Shown here in pieces: positions 44,511 to 53,954 of a DNA stretch of 64,000 bases (positions are counted from its first letter, which is position 1; every line of letters begins with the position of its first letter). This DNA is from an uncultured Prevotella sp. (lineage in GTDB: Bacteria > Bacteroidota > Bacteroidia > Bacteroidales > Bacteroidaceae). Below the pieces are notes generated by a model. That model worked only from the letters and a program-made list of their open reading frames with translations. It made no database searches and had not been told where the DNA came from. The stretch is taken from NCBI GenBank assembly GCA_944320355.1, contig CALUHC010000039.1, positions 21,448 to 85,447 on the forward strand. The letters are read 5' to 3'. The translations under genes and the position numbers were made by a program.

Positions 44511-45485
44511 TCAGTCGTCGAACTCGGTGTTGTTGAACGCGAAGATGAACGGCATGAAGAAGCCCCTCAGCACGCCCATCGCCCCGGCTGCCTTGGCCGG
44601 GTCGGGGTATGCCTCGCGGCGGTGGCGGGCGCAGAGCAGGCACAGGCGCAGCAGTGGCGCGGCGCCGTTGCGCAGCATGAGCGCGGCCATCAGGCCTTCG
44701 GTGGCGTGGCCGTGGCGCGGCGCCTCGTCGGCAATGGCCTTGTAGAACAGCTGCCACGCCGGCTTTTGTTGCAGTCGGCGGTAGTGCTTCAGGCCGTGCA
44801 TATAGGCGGCCAGCGGTCCGCCGCTGCCGTGGCCGGCGGCTTTCATGCGCTCCGTGTGCTGCCGCTGGGCGGTCTCGTCGGGGTGCGAGCGGTGCCAGTT
44901 CAGCGGCTCGTCTATTCGCGCTATGGCCGGCTCGTCGGTGAGATAGGCTTTTACGGCCAGCCCCCAGTCGTATATCATGTGTGGCATCCATGCCCCGGGA
45001 TTCCTGGCGAATTCGCCCTTTAGCAGCATGGTGTGCCCGGCGAAGCCGTGGAAGAGCAGCGCCTTGAGCCCGTATTGCGGCCTCACCACGTGTGTGTTGC
45101 CCATGCTTTCGCCGCGCGTGTGGGCAGAGAAGCAGATGTTGTGCTGGCCTATGGCGGTCACCTGCCGCTCTATCTTGTCTGCGAACCAAACGTCGTCCTG
45201 GTCGGAAATGGCCACGAAATCGGCCGTGGTGCGCATCACGGCGGTCTTGAAGTTGAGGTTGTAGCCAAGGTTCTCGGGGTTCACATAGAGCTCAATGAAA
45301 GAGTGGCGGGCGGCGTATTCGCGCACAATGGCCACCGTGCCGTCGGTGGAGCGGTCGTCTTGCACTATGAGTCGGCTGATGGGGTAGGTCTGGCTCACTA
45401 TCGAGTCGAGCTGCTCGCGCAGGAACTTCTCGCCGTTGTAGGTGCACATCACCACGTCGACGGTCTTGCTTGTGTCAGTGTTCAT
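44511..45485 (-). CDS. GT2 family glycosyltransferase, copy 2
   Basis: A 324-residue paralogue of the preceding entry. Same GT-A motifs (VVMCTYNGEKFL, IVQDDRSTDGT, DFVAISDQDDVWF). The N-terminal nucleotide-sugar half is nearly identical to copy 1; the acceptor half shares only scattered blocks such as GHTMLL, LNWHR and HGLKHYRRLQ. Two acceptors with the same donor is a natural reading (inference). It overlaps the flippase stop by 4 bp; copy 1 begins 65 bp later. Confidence 0.92.
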   Translation of the reverse strand: MNTDTSKTVDVVMCTYNGEKFLREQLDSIVSQTYPISRLIVQDDRSTDGTVAIVREYAARHSFIELYVNPENLGYNLNFKTAVMRTTADFVAISDQDDVWFADKIERQVTAIGQHNICFSAHTRGESMGNTHVVRPQYGLKALLFHGFAGHTMLLKGEFARNPGAWMPHMIYDWGLAVKAYLTDEPAIARIDEPLNWHRSHPDETAQRQHTERMKAAGHGSGGPLAAYMHGLKHYRRLQQKPAWQLFYKAIADEAPRHGHATEGLMAALMLRNGAAPLLRLCLLCARHRREAYPDPAKAAGAMGVLRGFFMPFIFAFNNTEFDD

Positions 45486-46930
45486 TGTTTTCTATTGAGT
45501 ATTTTGCTTGACAGGAACTGTTCGCACTCTTTCATTATATGCACGCGGGCGAGGCGCATCACGGCATAGTAGAGCGCGGCGGCCATGGCCACGCGGGCCG
45601 TGAGCAGCAGCGCGAGGCTGGCTATCCACGCCGTGGCTAAGTGGGTGGCCGCCATCACTCCGGCGGCGGCGAGGGCGAAGGGGGCCACGTCGCGCATGAA
45701 CATCACGAGGCCATAGCCCGTGAGGCGGCGCACAAAGAAGAGCCAGACGAAGACCCACACCACGTTGAGCGCGGCGTAGGCCGCCACCATGGTGCGTATG
45801 CCGAGCGGCCAGATGCACACCATCAGGGCGATGGAGGCCACGCCGAGGCCGCAGGTGCACCAGAAGTTTATGTCGGAACGGCCTTTGCTCAGCACCGTGT
45901 TGCCCAGCACCGTGTGCAGAGGCATCACCGCTCCGCTCACGCACAGTATTTGCAACAGCTCGGCCGAGGCCAGCCACTTTTCTGTTATGGTTATCGTTAT
46001 GAACTCTTTGGCAACAAGCGACAGGCCAAAGAGCAAGGGGAAGGAGATGAAAGCGGTGAACCGCATCAGCTTGCGCAGCGCGCCGAGCTGCCGCCCGTCC
46101 TGCCCGTTGAGGCCCGCCAGCACGGGCTGCGCCACCTGCTGCACCATGCCCTGCACAAGGTAGAAGCACTTGCTCGACCACTGGTAGGCCTGGTTGTAGC
46201 TGCCCGTGGCATGGGGAGAGAAGTAGCGCCCGAGCAGTATGTTTAGCACATTGTTGTTGATGTGGGTGGTTATCGACGTGGCCAGCACCTTGACGCTGAA
46301 GCGGAACATACGCCTCACGGGGCCGAAGTCGATGGCGAAGGAGGGCCGCCACGGCGAGTATCGCCACTGCATGGCGGTGGTGACGCTGACGAACACCAGC
46401 CCCTGCGTGGCCAGCGACCAGTAGGCCATGCCCATGAAGGCCATCACCGCGCCCACCGTGCTGGAGCATATCACGGCCACCATGCCTGCCTTTGCCTGCT
46501 GCTTGGCCATGAGGTTCTTGAAGAGGTAGGCCGACTGGGCGGTGCCGAGGCTGGCTATCGGTATGCTCAGGAAGGCGTAGCGGCACAGGGGTATGAGCTT
46601 TTCGGTATGGTAATAGTCGGCTATGAGCGGGGCGCAGCAGAAGAGGAGGGCGTACATGGCGGCCCCCACTATGATGTTGAACCAGAACACGGAGTTGTAA
46701 TCGGCGTGGCAGGGAGACTTCAGGTTGGCCAGAGCCGAGGTGAAGCCGCTGTTCTGCAGCGTGGTGGCTATGAGCGAGAAGATGCTTATCATGGCCATCA
46801 TGCCGTAGTCTTCGGGCGACAGCAGGCGGCCGAGGATGATGCCGAACACCAGTCCTATCACCTGCTGCACGCCGTTGTTCATGCCTCCCCAGAACAGGCC
46901 TTTTGCCGTTTTCTCTTTCAGCGACTCCAT
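45482..46930 (-). CDS. Oligosaccharide flippase (Wzx/MATE-like)
   Basis: A 482-residue inner-membrane protein with 12 or more hydrophobic helices, starting MESLKEKTAKGLFWGGMNNG, a typical opening of Wzx-type polysaccharide exporters (MATE/MOP superfamily). It would move lipid-linked repeat units to the periplasm. First gene of an operon with two GT2 enzymes. Start ATG 46930 was taken because the upstream eight residues (MQAFGRTS) lie close to the promoter. Substrate not known. Confidence 0.92.
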   Translation of the reverse strand: MESLKEKTAKGLFWGGMNNGVQQVIGLVFGIILGRLLSPEDYGMMAMISIFSLIATTLQNSGFTSALANLKSPCHADYNSVFWFNIIVGAAMYALLFCCAPLIADYYHTEKLIPLCRYAFLSIPIASLGTAQSAYLFKNLMAKQQAKAGMVAVICSSTVGAVMAFMGMAYWSLATQGLVFVSVTTAMQWRYSPWRPSFAIDFGPVRRMFRFSVKVLATSITTHINNNVLNILLGRYFSPHATGSYNQAYQWSSKCFYLVQGMVQQVAQPVLAGLNGQDGRQLGALRKLMRFTAFISFPLLFGLSLVAKEFITITITEKWLASAELLQILCVSGAVMPLHTVLGNTVLSKGRSDINFWCTCGLGVASIALMVCIWPLGIRTMVAAYAALNVVWVFVWLFFVRRLTGYGLVMFMRDVAPFALAAAGVMAATHLATAWIASLALLLTARVAMAAALYYAVMRLARVHIMKECEQFLSSKILNRKQ

Positions 46931-46951
46931 GCTTGTGCGTCCAAATGCCTG

Positions 46952-46982
46952 CAAATTTAATGTTTAGCGGTTGATTATCAAA
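46952..46982 (-). promoter_or_regulatory. Flippase operon promoter
   Basis: Minus strand TTTG (46979-46982), exactly 19 nt, TAAATTTG (46952-46959). It overlaps the divergent GT4 promoter. Confidence 0.75.
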
Positions 46983-47000
46983 GAAAAAAACGTATTTTTG
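46971..47000 (+). promoter_or_regulatory. GT4 gene promoter, overlapping the flippase promoter
   Basis: TTGA (46971-46974), 18 nt, TATTTTTG (46993-47000). The GT4 ATG is only 4 nt beyond, so the message would be leaderless or nearly so. Confidence 0.65.
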
Positions 47001-47004
47001 CAGC

Positions 47005-48096
47005 ATGAAAGTGTATTTTTACCACACGCAAGACGTGTGCCGTATATTGGGCGAATGGCGCGAAGGGCGGTTTCCCGGCCACTTCCTCTATGGCGCCACG
47101 CGGCTGGGCGGGCTTGGCATAGAGGTGACGTGGCACTCCCATTTCACCGGATACCGTCGCTGGCGGGCCATGTTCCGAACGGCGCGTGAGGTGCTTTCGC
47201 GAGGGGAAAAAGTCGATGCTGTGTTTGCCACTCACTATCAGGGGCTTGAGCTTGTCATACTGTTGCGCGCGCTCGGGCTTTTCCGCAAACCCATTGTTGT
47301 GTGGATGCACCAGCCTATGGGAGCGTCGGGCAGTGTGGCAAGGCGGCTGCTGGTACGTGTGTTCTACCGCGGAATTGACCGTATGCTGTTTTTCTCGCGC
47401 ACCATTCTGGAGCAGTCGCTGTGCTCGCCTGCCGCAATCCCGCAGCGGATGGGCATAGGCCGCTGGGGGGCGGACACTGACTATTACGACCGCCTGATGC
47501 AAAGCGAGGGAAGGAGTGGGCGCGGAGGCTTCGTGTCAACGGGCAAGGAGCTGCGCGACATACCCACGCTGGTGGAGGCGGCCAGCGCCACTGACGCCGA
47601 GGTGGATATCTATCTGCCGGACAACTTCAGCGTCGATGGCCACGGGGTGACGCGCCACGGCTTGGAGAGAAAGTACGGAAAGATATTGAAAGGCAACGTG
47701 AGGATAACATACGTGCGCGGGCTTATACCATACGAACTGAGCAAGATCGTGAACAGGGCGGCCTGTGTGGTCGTGTGCTGCTATGAGACCAACTATACGG
47801 CCGGCCTGACAACGGTGGTCGAGGCCATGGCCCTGGGGCTGCCGGTGATATGCAGCCGCAATCCGAATATGCCGATGAGCCCGGAGCGCGACGGCTTCGG
47901 CATCTCGGTAGACTATGGAGACGTGGACGGCTGGCGGCGCGCCATAGAATGGGTGGCTGCCCATCCTGCCGAGGCCAAGGCCATGGGCGAGAGGGCGCGA
48001 CGGCTGGCGGAGACCACTTACAACGACCGCAACTGCGCTCTCGATGTGGCCGCCGCGTTGAGGGAAGTGGCCGGCAGAAAGGCCGGAGGGAACTGA
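47005..48096 (+). CDS. GT4-like glycosyltransferase
   Basis: A 363-residue GT-B fold enzyme. The C-terminal half shows VRGLIPYELSKIVNRAACVV and GLTTVVEAMALGLPVICSRN, the EX7E-type donor site of group 1 (GT4) transferases. The N-terminal half holds the acceptor side (IVVWMHQPMG). Divergent from the flippase operon, it probably adds a sugar to the same surface polysaccharide (inference). The ATG follows the -7 box directly. Nothing unusual in composition. Confidence 0.88.
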   Translation: MKVYFYHTQDVCRILGEWREGRFPGHFLYGATRLGGLGIEVTWHSHFTGYRRWRAMFRTAREVLSRGEKVDAVFATHYQGLELVILLRALGLFRKPIVVWMHQPMGASGSVARRLLVRVFYRGIDRMLFFSRTILEQSLCSPAAIPQRMGIGRWGADTDYYDRLMQSEGRSGRGGFVSTGKELRDIPTLVEAASATDAEVDIYLPDNFSVDGHGVTRHGLERKYGKILKGNVRITYVRGLIPYELSKIVNRAACVVVCCYETNYTAGLTTVVEAMALGLPVICSRNPNMPMSPERDGFGISVDYGDVDGWRRAIEWVAAHPAEAKAMGERARRLAETTYNDRNCALDVAAALREVAGRKAGGN

Positions 48097-48155
48097 CAGG
48101 CGCGCCATGCCGGCCCGGAGGCACCGGGATTCCGAATGAAAAAGATTATGAAGGT

Positions 48156-48322
48156 GCTGTGTCAAAATGGAGTTGACTGGAGTTTGGGATTCAGCCCGAA
48201 GTTATCCGGAGTTAACAGACGTATGTTTTGTTGCTGATTTCCAAGCCATTGTCCGCTAACTTCCGACGACCGGCAGGTCGTCTAACTTCGGTTAACTCCT
48301 TTCAACTACATTTTGGCACAGC
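48156..48322. mobile_element. MITE-like element, family B, copy 2
   Basis: 167 bp. Ends GCTGTGTCAAAATGGAGTT and its inverted partner CTACATTTTGGCACAGC. Internal GTTAACAGACGTATGTTTTG matches the copy at 63645-63810 in inverted orientation. No coding capacity. Confidence 0.8.
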
Positions 48323-48389
48323 CGCATATCTGCAATCTGCCCATACTTGAAAATATGCAACTAAAAAACGGCCTCTGCCGCCTTGATTT

Positions 48390-48499
48390 TCCGTGTGTGC
48401 CGTTTCGCATTCTGAAATGACCTGTTTCGCACTGCAATATGGCCTGTTTTGGCCTGCAAAACGGCACGTTTCGCAAGGTAAAACGACCTGTTTTGCAAC
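48390..48499 (+). repeat. 22-nt-period palindrome array 8 (5 units)
   Basis: Units start at 48390 (degenerate), 48412, 48434, 48456 and 48478. Flanks (CCATACTTGAAAATATGCAA and CACGTTGAATATCAGGTGG) match arrays 3, 5 and 10. Confidence 0.85.
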
Positions 48500-48629
48500 A
48501 CGTTGAATATCAGGTGGTTAAGCGGGGTGGCCGTCATTGGTGTCTTTGACATATAAATGTTAATGGCGGCGTGTGTTTGCTGGCAGGCACAGAGCGTTTG
48601 GGATGTTTGCGGATATTAATAAAACTGTA

Positions 48630-48922
48630 TGTCCGCATATAGCCAAACGTGTCTGAAAGAGTTTCACTTGTCCCCTCTTTTCGCAAAGCCAATGCCTTTC
48701 AACCCAAATCGGTCACTAGACCGCCAGGAATATATTTTTGTTGCTTTTCAGGCTTTCCAAGTGCTTTCGCCCTGCCAGCGGCATCTTGTCTGCCACTTTG
48801 TCTCGACGTAGCCCGCTACGCCTTCGACAAAGGCGACTGCCAATCTGCACGCCGGCAAGACGAAATCACTTTGGACTCTAATGACCGATTTGGGTTCAAA
48901 TGTGTTTGGCAAAATGCGGACA
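48630..48922. mobile_element. Family C element interrupted by a family A MITE
   Basis: Left part TGTCCGCATATAGCCAAACG to TTGTCCCCTCTTTTCGCAAA and right part GTTTGGCAAAATGCGGACA are the two ends of a family C element. A complete family A MITE (48701-48896) lies between them. This shows nested insertion. Confidence 0.65.
48701..48896. mobile_element. MITE-like element, family A, copy 2
   Basis: 196 bp with ends AACCCAAATCGGTCA and TGACCGATTTGGGTT. Same inner sequence as 17090-17286 with scattered changes. Confidence 0.8.
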
Positions 48923-48928
48923 ACCATA

Positions 48929-48999
48929 AACAAGGAAGGCGTGACGGGCAGGGATGCAGTCAAACGCATTCCGTGCCACAGCACGCCTTCCTTGTTTTT
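48929..48999. terminator. Terminator between the GT4 gene region and metG
   Basis: AACAAGGAAGGCGTG and CACGCCTTCCTTGTT form a 15-bp stem with a long loop; five T's follow on the plus strand. It is 42 bp beyond the metG stop on the minus strand. Confidence 0.7.
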
Positions 49000-49040
49000 G
49001 GTTATTGTTTTTTTAACTTTTACTCTTTAACTTTCCACTT

Positions 49041-51086
49041 TTAACATACCTTGCTGCCCGGGGCGGCGTCGCGGAGGATGGTGGTAACGCTCAAGTTGCC
49101 GTCGAAGTTCTCGGCCGAGAGTATCATTCCCTGGCTCTCTATGCCCATGAGCTTGCGCGGGGCGAGGTTGGCAATGAAGAGCACATCGCGGCCGATGAGG
49201 TCCTCGGGAGCGTAGAACTTGGCTATGCCGCTGACGATGGTGCGGTCTGTGCCGCTGCCGTCGTCGATGGTGAACTTGAGCAGCTTGTTGGCTTTCTTCA
49301 CCTTCTCGCAGGCCTTGACGCGGCCCACGCGGATGTCTATCTTCTCGAAGTCGGCGAAATCTATAGTCTCCTTTATCGGGTCGGCCTTGTGGGCGGCGGC
49401 CTCATTGGCGCGCTTGGCGTCGTCGAGCTTCCTCAGCTGGTATTCTATTGCCTCGTCGTCTATCTTCTCGAAGAGCAGCTCCGGCTTGGCGAGCCTGTGG
49501 CCTGGGGTGAGCAGGTCGGTGCGGCCCAGGCTGCCCCAGTCGGCGTTCTCCATGCCTATCATGCGGCGCAGGCGCGCGCTGCTGAACGGCAGGAACGGCT
49601 CGAAGGCTATGGCGAGGTTGGCGACTATCTGGAGCGAGATGTAGAGTATGGTCTCCACGCGCTGCGGGTCGGTCTTCCACACCTTCCACGGCTCGCATTC
49701 GGCTATGTAGCGGTTGCCTATGCGTGCCAGGTTCATGGCCTCCTTCTGTGCCTCGCGGAACTTGAACGCGTCGAGCAGTGCCTCCACGCGCTGCTTCACG
49801 TCCTTGAACTCGTCGAGCGCTTGGCGGTCTGTCGCGTTCAGCTCGCCGCAGGCCGGCACCACGCCGTCCCAGTATTTCTGGGTCAGCTGCAGGGCGCGGT
49901 TCACGAAGTTGCCATAGACCGCCACCAGCTCGTTGTTGTTGCGGTCCTGGAAGTCGCGCCAGGTGAAGTTGTTGTCCTTGGTCTCCGGGGCGTTGGCGGT
50001 GAGCACGTAGCGCATCACGTCCTGCTTGCCGGGCATCTCCAAGAGGTAGTCGTGCAGCCACACGGCCCAGTTGCGCGACGTGGAAATCTTGTCGTTCTCC
50101 AGGTTCAGGAACTCGTTTGCCGGCACGTTGTCGGGCAGTATGTAGCCGCCGTGGGCCTTGAGCATGGAGGGGAACACTATGCAGTGGAACACGATGTTGT
50201 CCTTGCCGATGAAGTGGACGAGGCGCGTCTCGGGGTCTTTCCACCACTTTTCCCAGTCGTCGGGCATCAGTTCCTTGGTGTTGGAGATGTATCCGATGGG
50301 CGCGTCGAACCACACGTAGAGTACCTTGCCCTCAGCTCCGTCCACCGGCACGGGTATTCCCCAGTCGAGGTCGCGCGTCATGGCTCGTGGCTGCAGGTCG
50401 AGGTCGAGCCAGCTCTTGCACTGTCCGTAGACGTTTGGCCGCCACTCCTTGTGCCCTTCCAGTATCCACTGCTTGAGCCAGTCCTGGTATTCGTTGAGCG
50501 GCAGGTACCAGTTCTTGGTCTTGCGCAGCACGGGCTTCGAGCCGCTGATGGCCGACTGCGGGTTGATGAGCTCCGTGGGGTCGAGGTCGCTGCCGCACTT
50601 CTCGCACTGGTCGCCGTAGGCCTTGGGGTTGTGGCAGTGGGGGCACTCGCCCGTTATGTACCTGTCGGCCAGGAACTGGTGTGCCTCCTCGTCGTAGTAC
50701 TGCTCGCTCTCGCGCTCTATGAGCTTGCCCTCGTCGTAGAGCTTGCGGAAGAAGTCGGAGGCCGTCTTGCTGTGTATGTCCGACGAAGTGCGGCTGTATA
50801 TGTCGAAAGATATGCCGAAGTCCTCGAAGCTCTTCTTTATCATGGCGTGGTAACGGTCAACGACGGCCTGCGGCGTGATGCCTTCCTTCTTGGCGCGGAT
50901 GGTGATGGGCACGCCGTGCTCGTCGCTGCCGCAGATGAAGCGCACGTCCTCTCCCTTCAGCCGGAGGTAGCGCACGTAGATGTCGGCCGGCACATATACG
51001 CCTGCCAAGTGGCCTATATGCACCCCGCCGTTGGCGTATGGCAGTGCTGCCGTGACGGTGGTGCGTTTGAAATGTTTCCCTTCCAT
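49041..51086 (-). CDS. metG: Methionyl-tRNA synthetase
   Basis: Charges tRNA-Met. The 681-residue class I synthetase has [20 protein letters not shown] near the N-terminus, a zinc-binding insert ([18 protein letters not shown]), KMSKS present as DKISTSRNW, and a C-terminal EMAP/Trbp-type tRNA-binding domain of about 105 residues ([20 protein letters not shown]). Length and domain order are the usual Bacteroidetes form. It stands alone with its own promoter. The 51087-52217 gap upstream holds array 9, promoters on both sides and no gene. Confidence 0.97.
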   Translation of the reverse strand: MEGKHFKRTTVTAALPYANGGVHIGHLAGVYVPADIYVRYLRLKGEDVRFICGSDEHGVPITIRAKKEGITPQAVVDRYHAMIKKSFEDFGISFDIYSRTSSDIHSKTASDFFRKLYDEGKLIERESEQYYDEEAHQFLADRYITGECPHCHNPKAYGDQCEKCGSDLDPTELINPQSAISGSKPVLRKTKNWYLPLNEYQDWLKQWILEGHKEWRPNVYGQCKSWLDLDLQPRAMTRDLDWGIPVPVDGAEGKVLYVWFDAPIGYISNTKELMPDDWEKWWKDPETRLVHFIGKDNIVFHCIVFPSMLKAHGGYILPDNVPANEFLNLENDKISTSRNWAVWLHDYLLEMPGKQDVMRYVLTANAPETKDNNFTWRDFQDRNNNELVAVYGNFVNRALQLTQKYWDGVVPACGELNATDRQALDEFKDVKQRVEALLDAFKFREAQKEAMNLARIGNRYIAECEPWKVWKTDPQRVETILYISLQIVANLAIAFEPFLPFSSARLRRMIGMENADWGSLGRTDLLTPGHRLAKPELLFEKIDDEAIEYQLRKLDDAKRANEAAAHKADPIKETIDFADFEKIDIRVGRVKACEKVKKANKLLKFTIDDGSGTDRTIVSGIAKFYAPEDLIGRDVLFIANLAPRKLMGIESQGMILSAENFDGNLSVTTILRDAAPGSKVC

Positions 51087-51123
51087 ATTTATTAATGTGT
51101 ATGCTATAGTTTTGTTTAGGGTG

Positions 51124-51155
51124 CAAAGTTACTGCAAAATCTCGATTAAGCGAAA
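51124..51155 (-). promoter_or_regulatory. metG promoter
   Basis: Minus strand TTTC (51152-51155), 20 nt, TAACTTTG (51124-51131), 37 nt before the ATG. Confidence 0.6.
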
Positions 51156-51528
51156 CGAATGTGGATATTATTTGCATTTGTGAGCGTGAGAGATTTGTTC
51201 GAGACACCGGTGGAACGAGGCTGGCTTCGGTATTTGTCTGCGCTGTCGGGCAGGGGCTGTGTGGCTCAAGGCTAACCGTCTTGTTGTCCTTGCCACTACT
51301 GTTAAGAATCCTTTCAAACCTTAATTATGGGCGTGCGAAAGCCTCTGGGATTCGCGTTTTCACGCCGACCCCGGACATTGGCGCAAATAACGCGAAAATG
51401 GGTGTGCAATCGCAAATGGCTGACAGGCAAGAGAATAGCTGGGACGTGAGATGGTCTGTGCAGTAATTTGTGCCCAAATATCGGCCTAAAAAATGCAGGA
51501 AACAGCGTTTTGTGGTTGGAAAAAGGGC

Positions 51529-51638
51529 GCGAAAAGGCCTGCTTGGCCTCGCGAAATGGCCTGTTTGGCAACGCGAAATGTGCCGTTTTGCATGGCGAAG
51601 TGTGCCGTTTTGCCGGAAAGCCGCGCCGTTTGGTGCTG
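51529..51638 (+). repeat. 22-nt-period palindrome array 9 (5 units, degenerate)
   Basis: Units start at 51529, 51551, 51573, 51595 and 51617; phase is exact although the sequence is worn. The left flank (GCGAAAATGGGTGTGCAATC) matches array 6 inverted. Confidence 0.75.
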
Positions 51639-51985
51639 TTGAAGCGGTGCCGGCCTCCCTACTTTGTCCTGTTTTGTGTGAAATGGAAGTGTTAAAAACG
51701 ACTCGTGCGGCGGCGCGTTTCCATAATATGTTTCCGGTGTTGCCAGTCTGCATGGGAGCAGTCTCAATTTGTGGATAAGCGCGTTCCATACTTTGGCAAC
51801 TGTCTGTTTGACTGGGACTTCAGAGGCTTGTCCGCCTGGATGCGGAGTGGCCTGGAGGGCTGTGCGGCGAAGCCAACGGACTGATGTGGCCGTGAATGCG
51901 CTCAATGCGGCATGGATAAGGGATGGGTTCGGCAAAATCAAAACAGCGTTTAATGATTAATAAAACATAAAAAACTGTTGTAAAC

Positions 51986-52017
51986 TTTCCCAATACAGTT
52001 TTTGATGTTTATCTTTG
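51986..52017 (+). promoter_or_regulatory. Promoter of the TPR lipoprotein gene
   Basis: TTTC (51986-51989), 20 nt, TATCTTTG (52010-52017). The leader is about 195 nt, long for this window, with no ORF or riboswitch I can recognise. Confidence 0.6.
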
Positions 52018-52217
52018 CATGAGATAAACTGCGCTTGGACAGCCATGAGCACGCTCAGTTGCCGCTCGTTTGCGCTATCTGCGCAAGAGGTGTCTCCTGT
52101 CCGGCTGTGTGCGGCCATGCCCGCATCGCGTCGCAGGCATAGCCTTTCGGGCTTGGGACGGCAGTAGGGGACTGTGGCCTAGCGCAATGCAAAAGCATTC
52201 TTTAAATACACAATAAA

Positions 52218-53897
52218 ATGCAGAAGAAAAAACTTGTTTTCATGTCAGCCGCTTCAATACTGTTGCTGACATCGTGTTCGAAACTCGGGCCGCTGACGGC
52301 AGACAACTTCACCGTTGTGCCCAATCCGATGGAAAGCCACGCCGGCCAGGTGCCCGTGACCATCAACGGCTCATTCCCCGAGAAATACATGAAGAAGAAA
52401 GCCGTGGTCACTGTGACCCCCGAGCTGCGCTATGGCAACGGACAGGTGGCCCGCGGCACAAGCGCCACGTTCCAGGGAGAGAAGGTTGAGGGCAACGACC
52501 AGACCATCTCCTATCAGGTGGGCGGCAACTACACCATGAAGTCCAACTTCAAGTATGTGCCGGAGATGCAGAAGAGCGAGCTCTACCTCACCTTCGACGC
52601 CAAGATAGGCAAGAAGGAAAAGGAAGTGCCCGACGTGAAAGTGGCCAACGGAGTGATAGCCACCTCTGAGCTGGTGGGCCGCACGGTGAAGAGCGCACAG
52701 GCCTGCATAGCCCCCGACACATTCCGCCGCGTGACAGAGGCCAAGCAGGTGGCCAACATCAAGTTCCTCATACAGCAGGCCAACCTGCGCAAGAGCGAGC
52801 TGAAGAGCAACTCGGTGACGGAGTTTGTCGACCTGCTCAAGAAAATCAATGCCGACAAGGAAGGACTCAACCTGAGCAACATCGAGATTTCTGCATACGC
52901 CTCTCCCGATGGTGGCGTGGAGCTTAACGACAAGCTCGCCAACAAGCGCCAGCAGAACACGGAGAAGTATGTGAACGAGCAACTGAAAGAGGCAGAGATC
53001 GCCGATGCCAACGTTGACGCCAAGTACACGGCCCAGGACTGGGAGGGTTTCCAGGAACTCGTGAAGGCATCCAACATACAGGACAAGGACGTGATACTGC
53101 GCGTGCTCTCCATGTACAAGGACCCCGAGGAGCGTGAGCGCCAGATCAAGAACATGAGCGCCGGCTTCCGCGAGCTGGCCGACGGCATACTGCCGCAGCT
53201 GCGCCGCGCACGCATGACCATCAACTATGAGGTGATAGGCCGTGACGACGACCAGATAATGGCTCAGTACAAGGCTGACGCAAAGCAGCTCAGCGTTGAG
53301 GAGCTGCTGTATGCCGCCACGCTGACCGACAACATCGACGAGCAGGAGCAGATATACAAGACTACCACTCAGGTATATCCCAACGACTGCCGCGCTTACA
53401 ACAACGTGGCTGTCATCGAGTATGCCAAGGGCAACTATGACGAGGCCAAGAACTACATAGCAAAGGCACAGGCCATTGACCCCAACAACGACGAGGCCAA
53501 TGCCAACCTCGGCCTGATAGCTCTGCAGGCCGGCGACGTGAAGACTGCCGAGACCTACATCTCGAAGGCTTCAAACGCCAACGGGCTTGCCGAGGTGCTG
53601 GGCAACCTGCATCTCGCACAGGGCAACTACGCACAGGCTGAGCAGGACTTCGCCAAGGTCAACTCTAACAGCGCAGCCCTCGCGCAGATTCTCAACAAGA
53701 ACTACTCCGCAGCTTCCAGCACGCTGTCCAACATCAAGAACCCCGACGGCATGACCGACTACCTGAAGGCCATACTCTATGCTCGCCAGGGCAACAACAG
53801 CGAGGCAGCCACTGCTCTGCGCAGCGCTGTCAGCAAAGACCCGTCGCTGGCACAGTATGCCGCCAACGACCTTGAGCTGGCAAACGTGAGCAAGTAA
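52218..53897 (+). CDS. TPR-containing outer-membrane-type lipoprotein
   Basis: A 559-residue protein. MQKKKLVFMSAASILLLTSC is a lipoprotein signal (lipobox LLTSC). Residues 30-170 are beta-rich (VVTVTPELRYGNGQVARGTS). Residues 230-280 resemble the OmpA C-terminal fold (IEISAYASPDGGVELND, LANKRQQNTEKYV). Residues 380-540 hold TPR-like helices (CRAYNNVAVIEYAKGNYDEA, NDEANANLGLIALQAGDVKT). Proteins of this form are abundant envelope lipoproteins of Bacteroidales; a cell-wall-linked scaffold is inference. Codon use is strongly biased, consistent with high expression. A TlpA-like gene follows 57 bp later. Confidence 0.85.
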   Translation: MQKKKLVFMSAASILLLTSCSKLGPLTADNFTVVPNPMESHAGQVPVTINGSFPEKYMKKKAVVTVTPELRYGNGQVARGTSATFQGEKVEGNDQTISYQVGGNYTMKSNFKYVPEMQKSELYLTFDAKIGKKEKEVPDVKVANGVIATSELVGRTVKSAQACIAPDTFRRVTEAKQVANIKFLIQQANLRKSELKSNSVTEFVDLLKKINADKEGLNLSNIEISAYASPDGGVELNDKLANKRQQNTEKYVNEQLKEAEIADANVDAKYTAQDWEGFQELVKASNIQDKDVILRVLSMYKDPEERERQIKNMSAGFRELADGILPQLRRARMTINYEVIGRDDDQIMAQYKADAKQLSVEELLYAATLTDNIDEQEQIYKTTTQVYPNDCRAYNNVAVIEYAKGNYDEAKNYIAKAQAIDPNNDEANANLGLIALQAGDVKTAETYISKASNANGLAEVLGNLHLAQGNYAQAEQDFAKVNSNSAALAQILNKNYSAASSTLSNIKNPDGMTDYLKAILYARQGNNSEAATALRSAVSKDPSLAQYAANDLELANVSK

Positions 53898-53954
53898 TCG
53901 GAAAATTTCTTTTTCATTATTTTATTATATTGTTAATATGGAAGAGGGCGCGCA

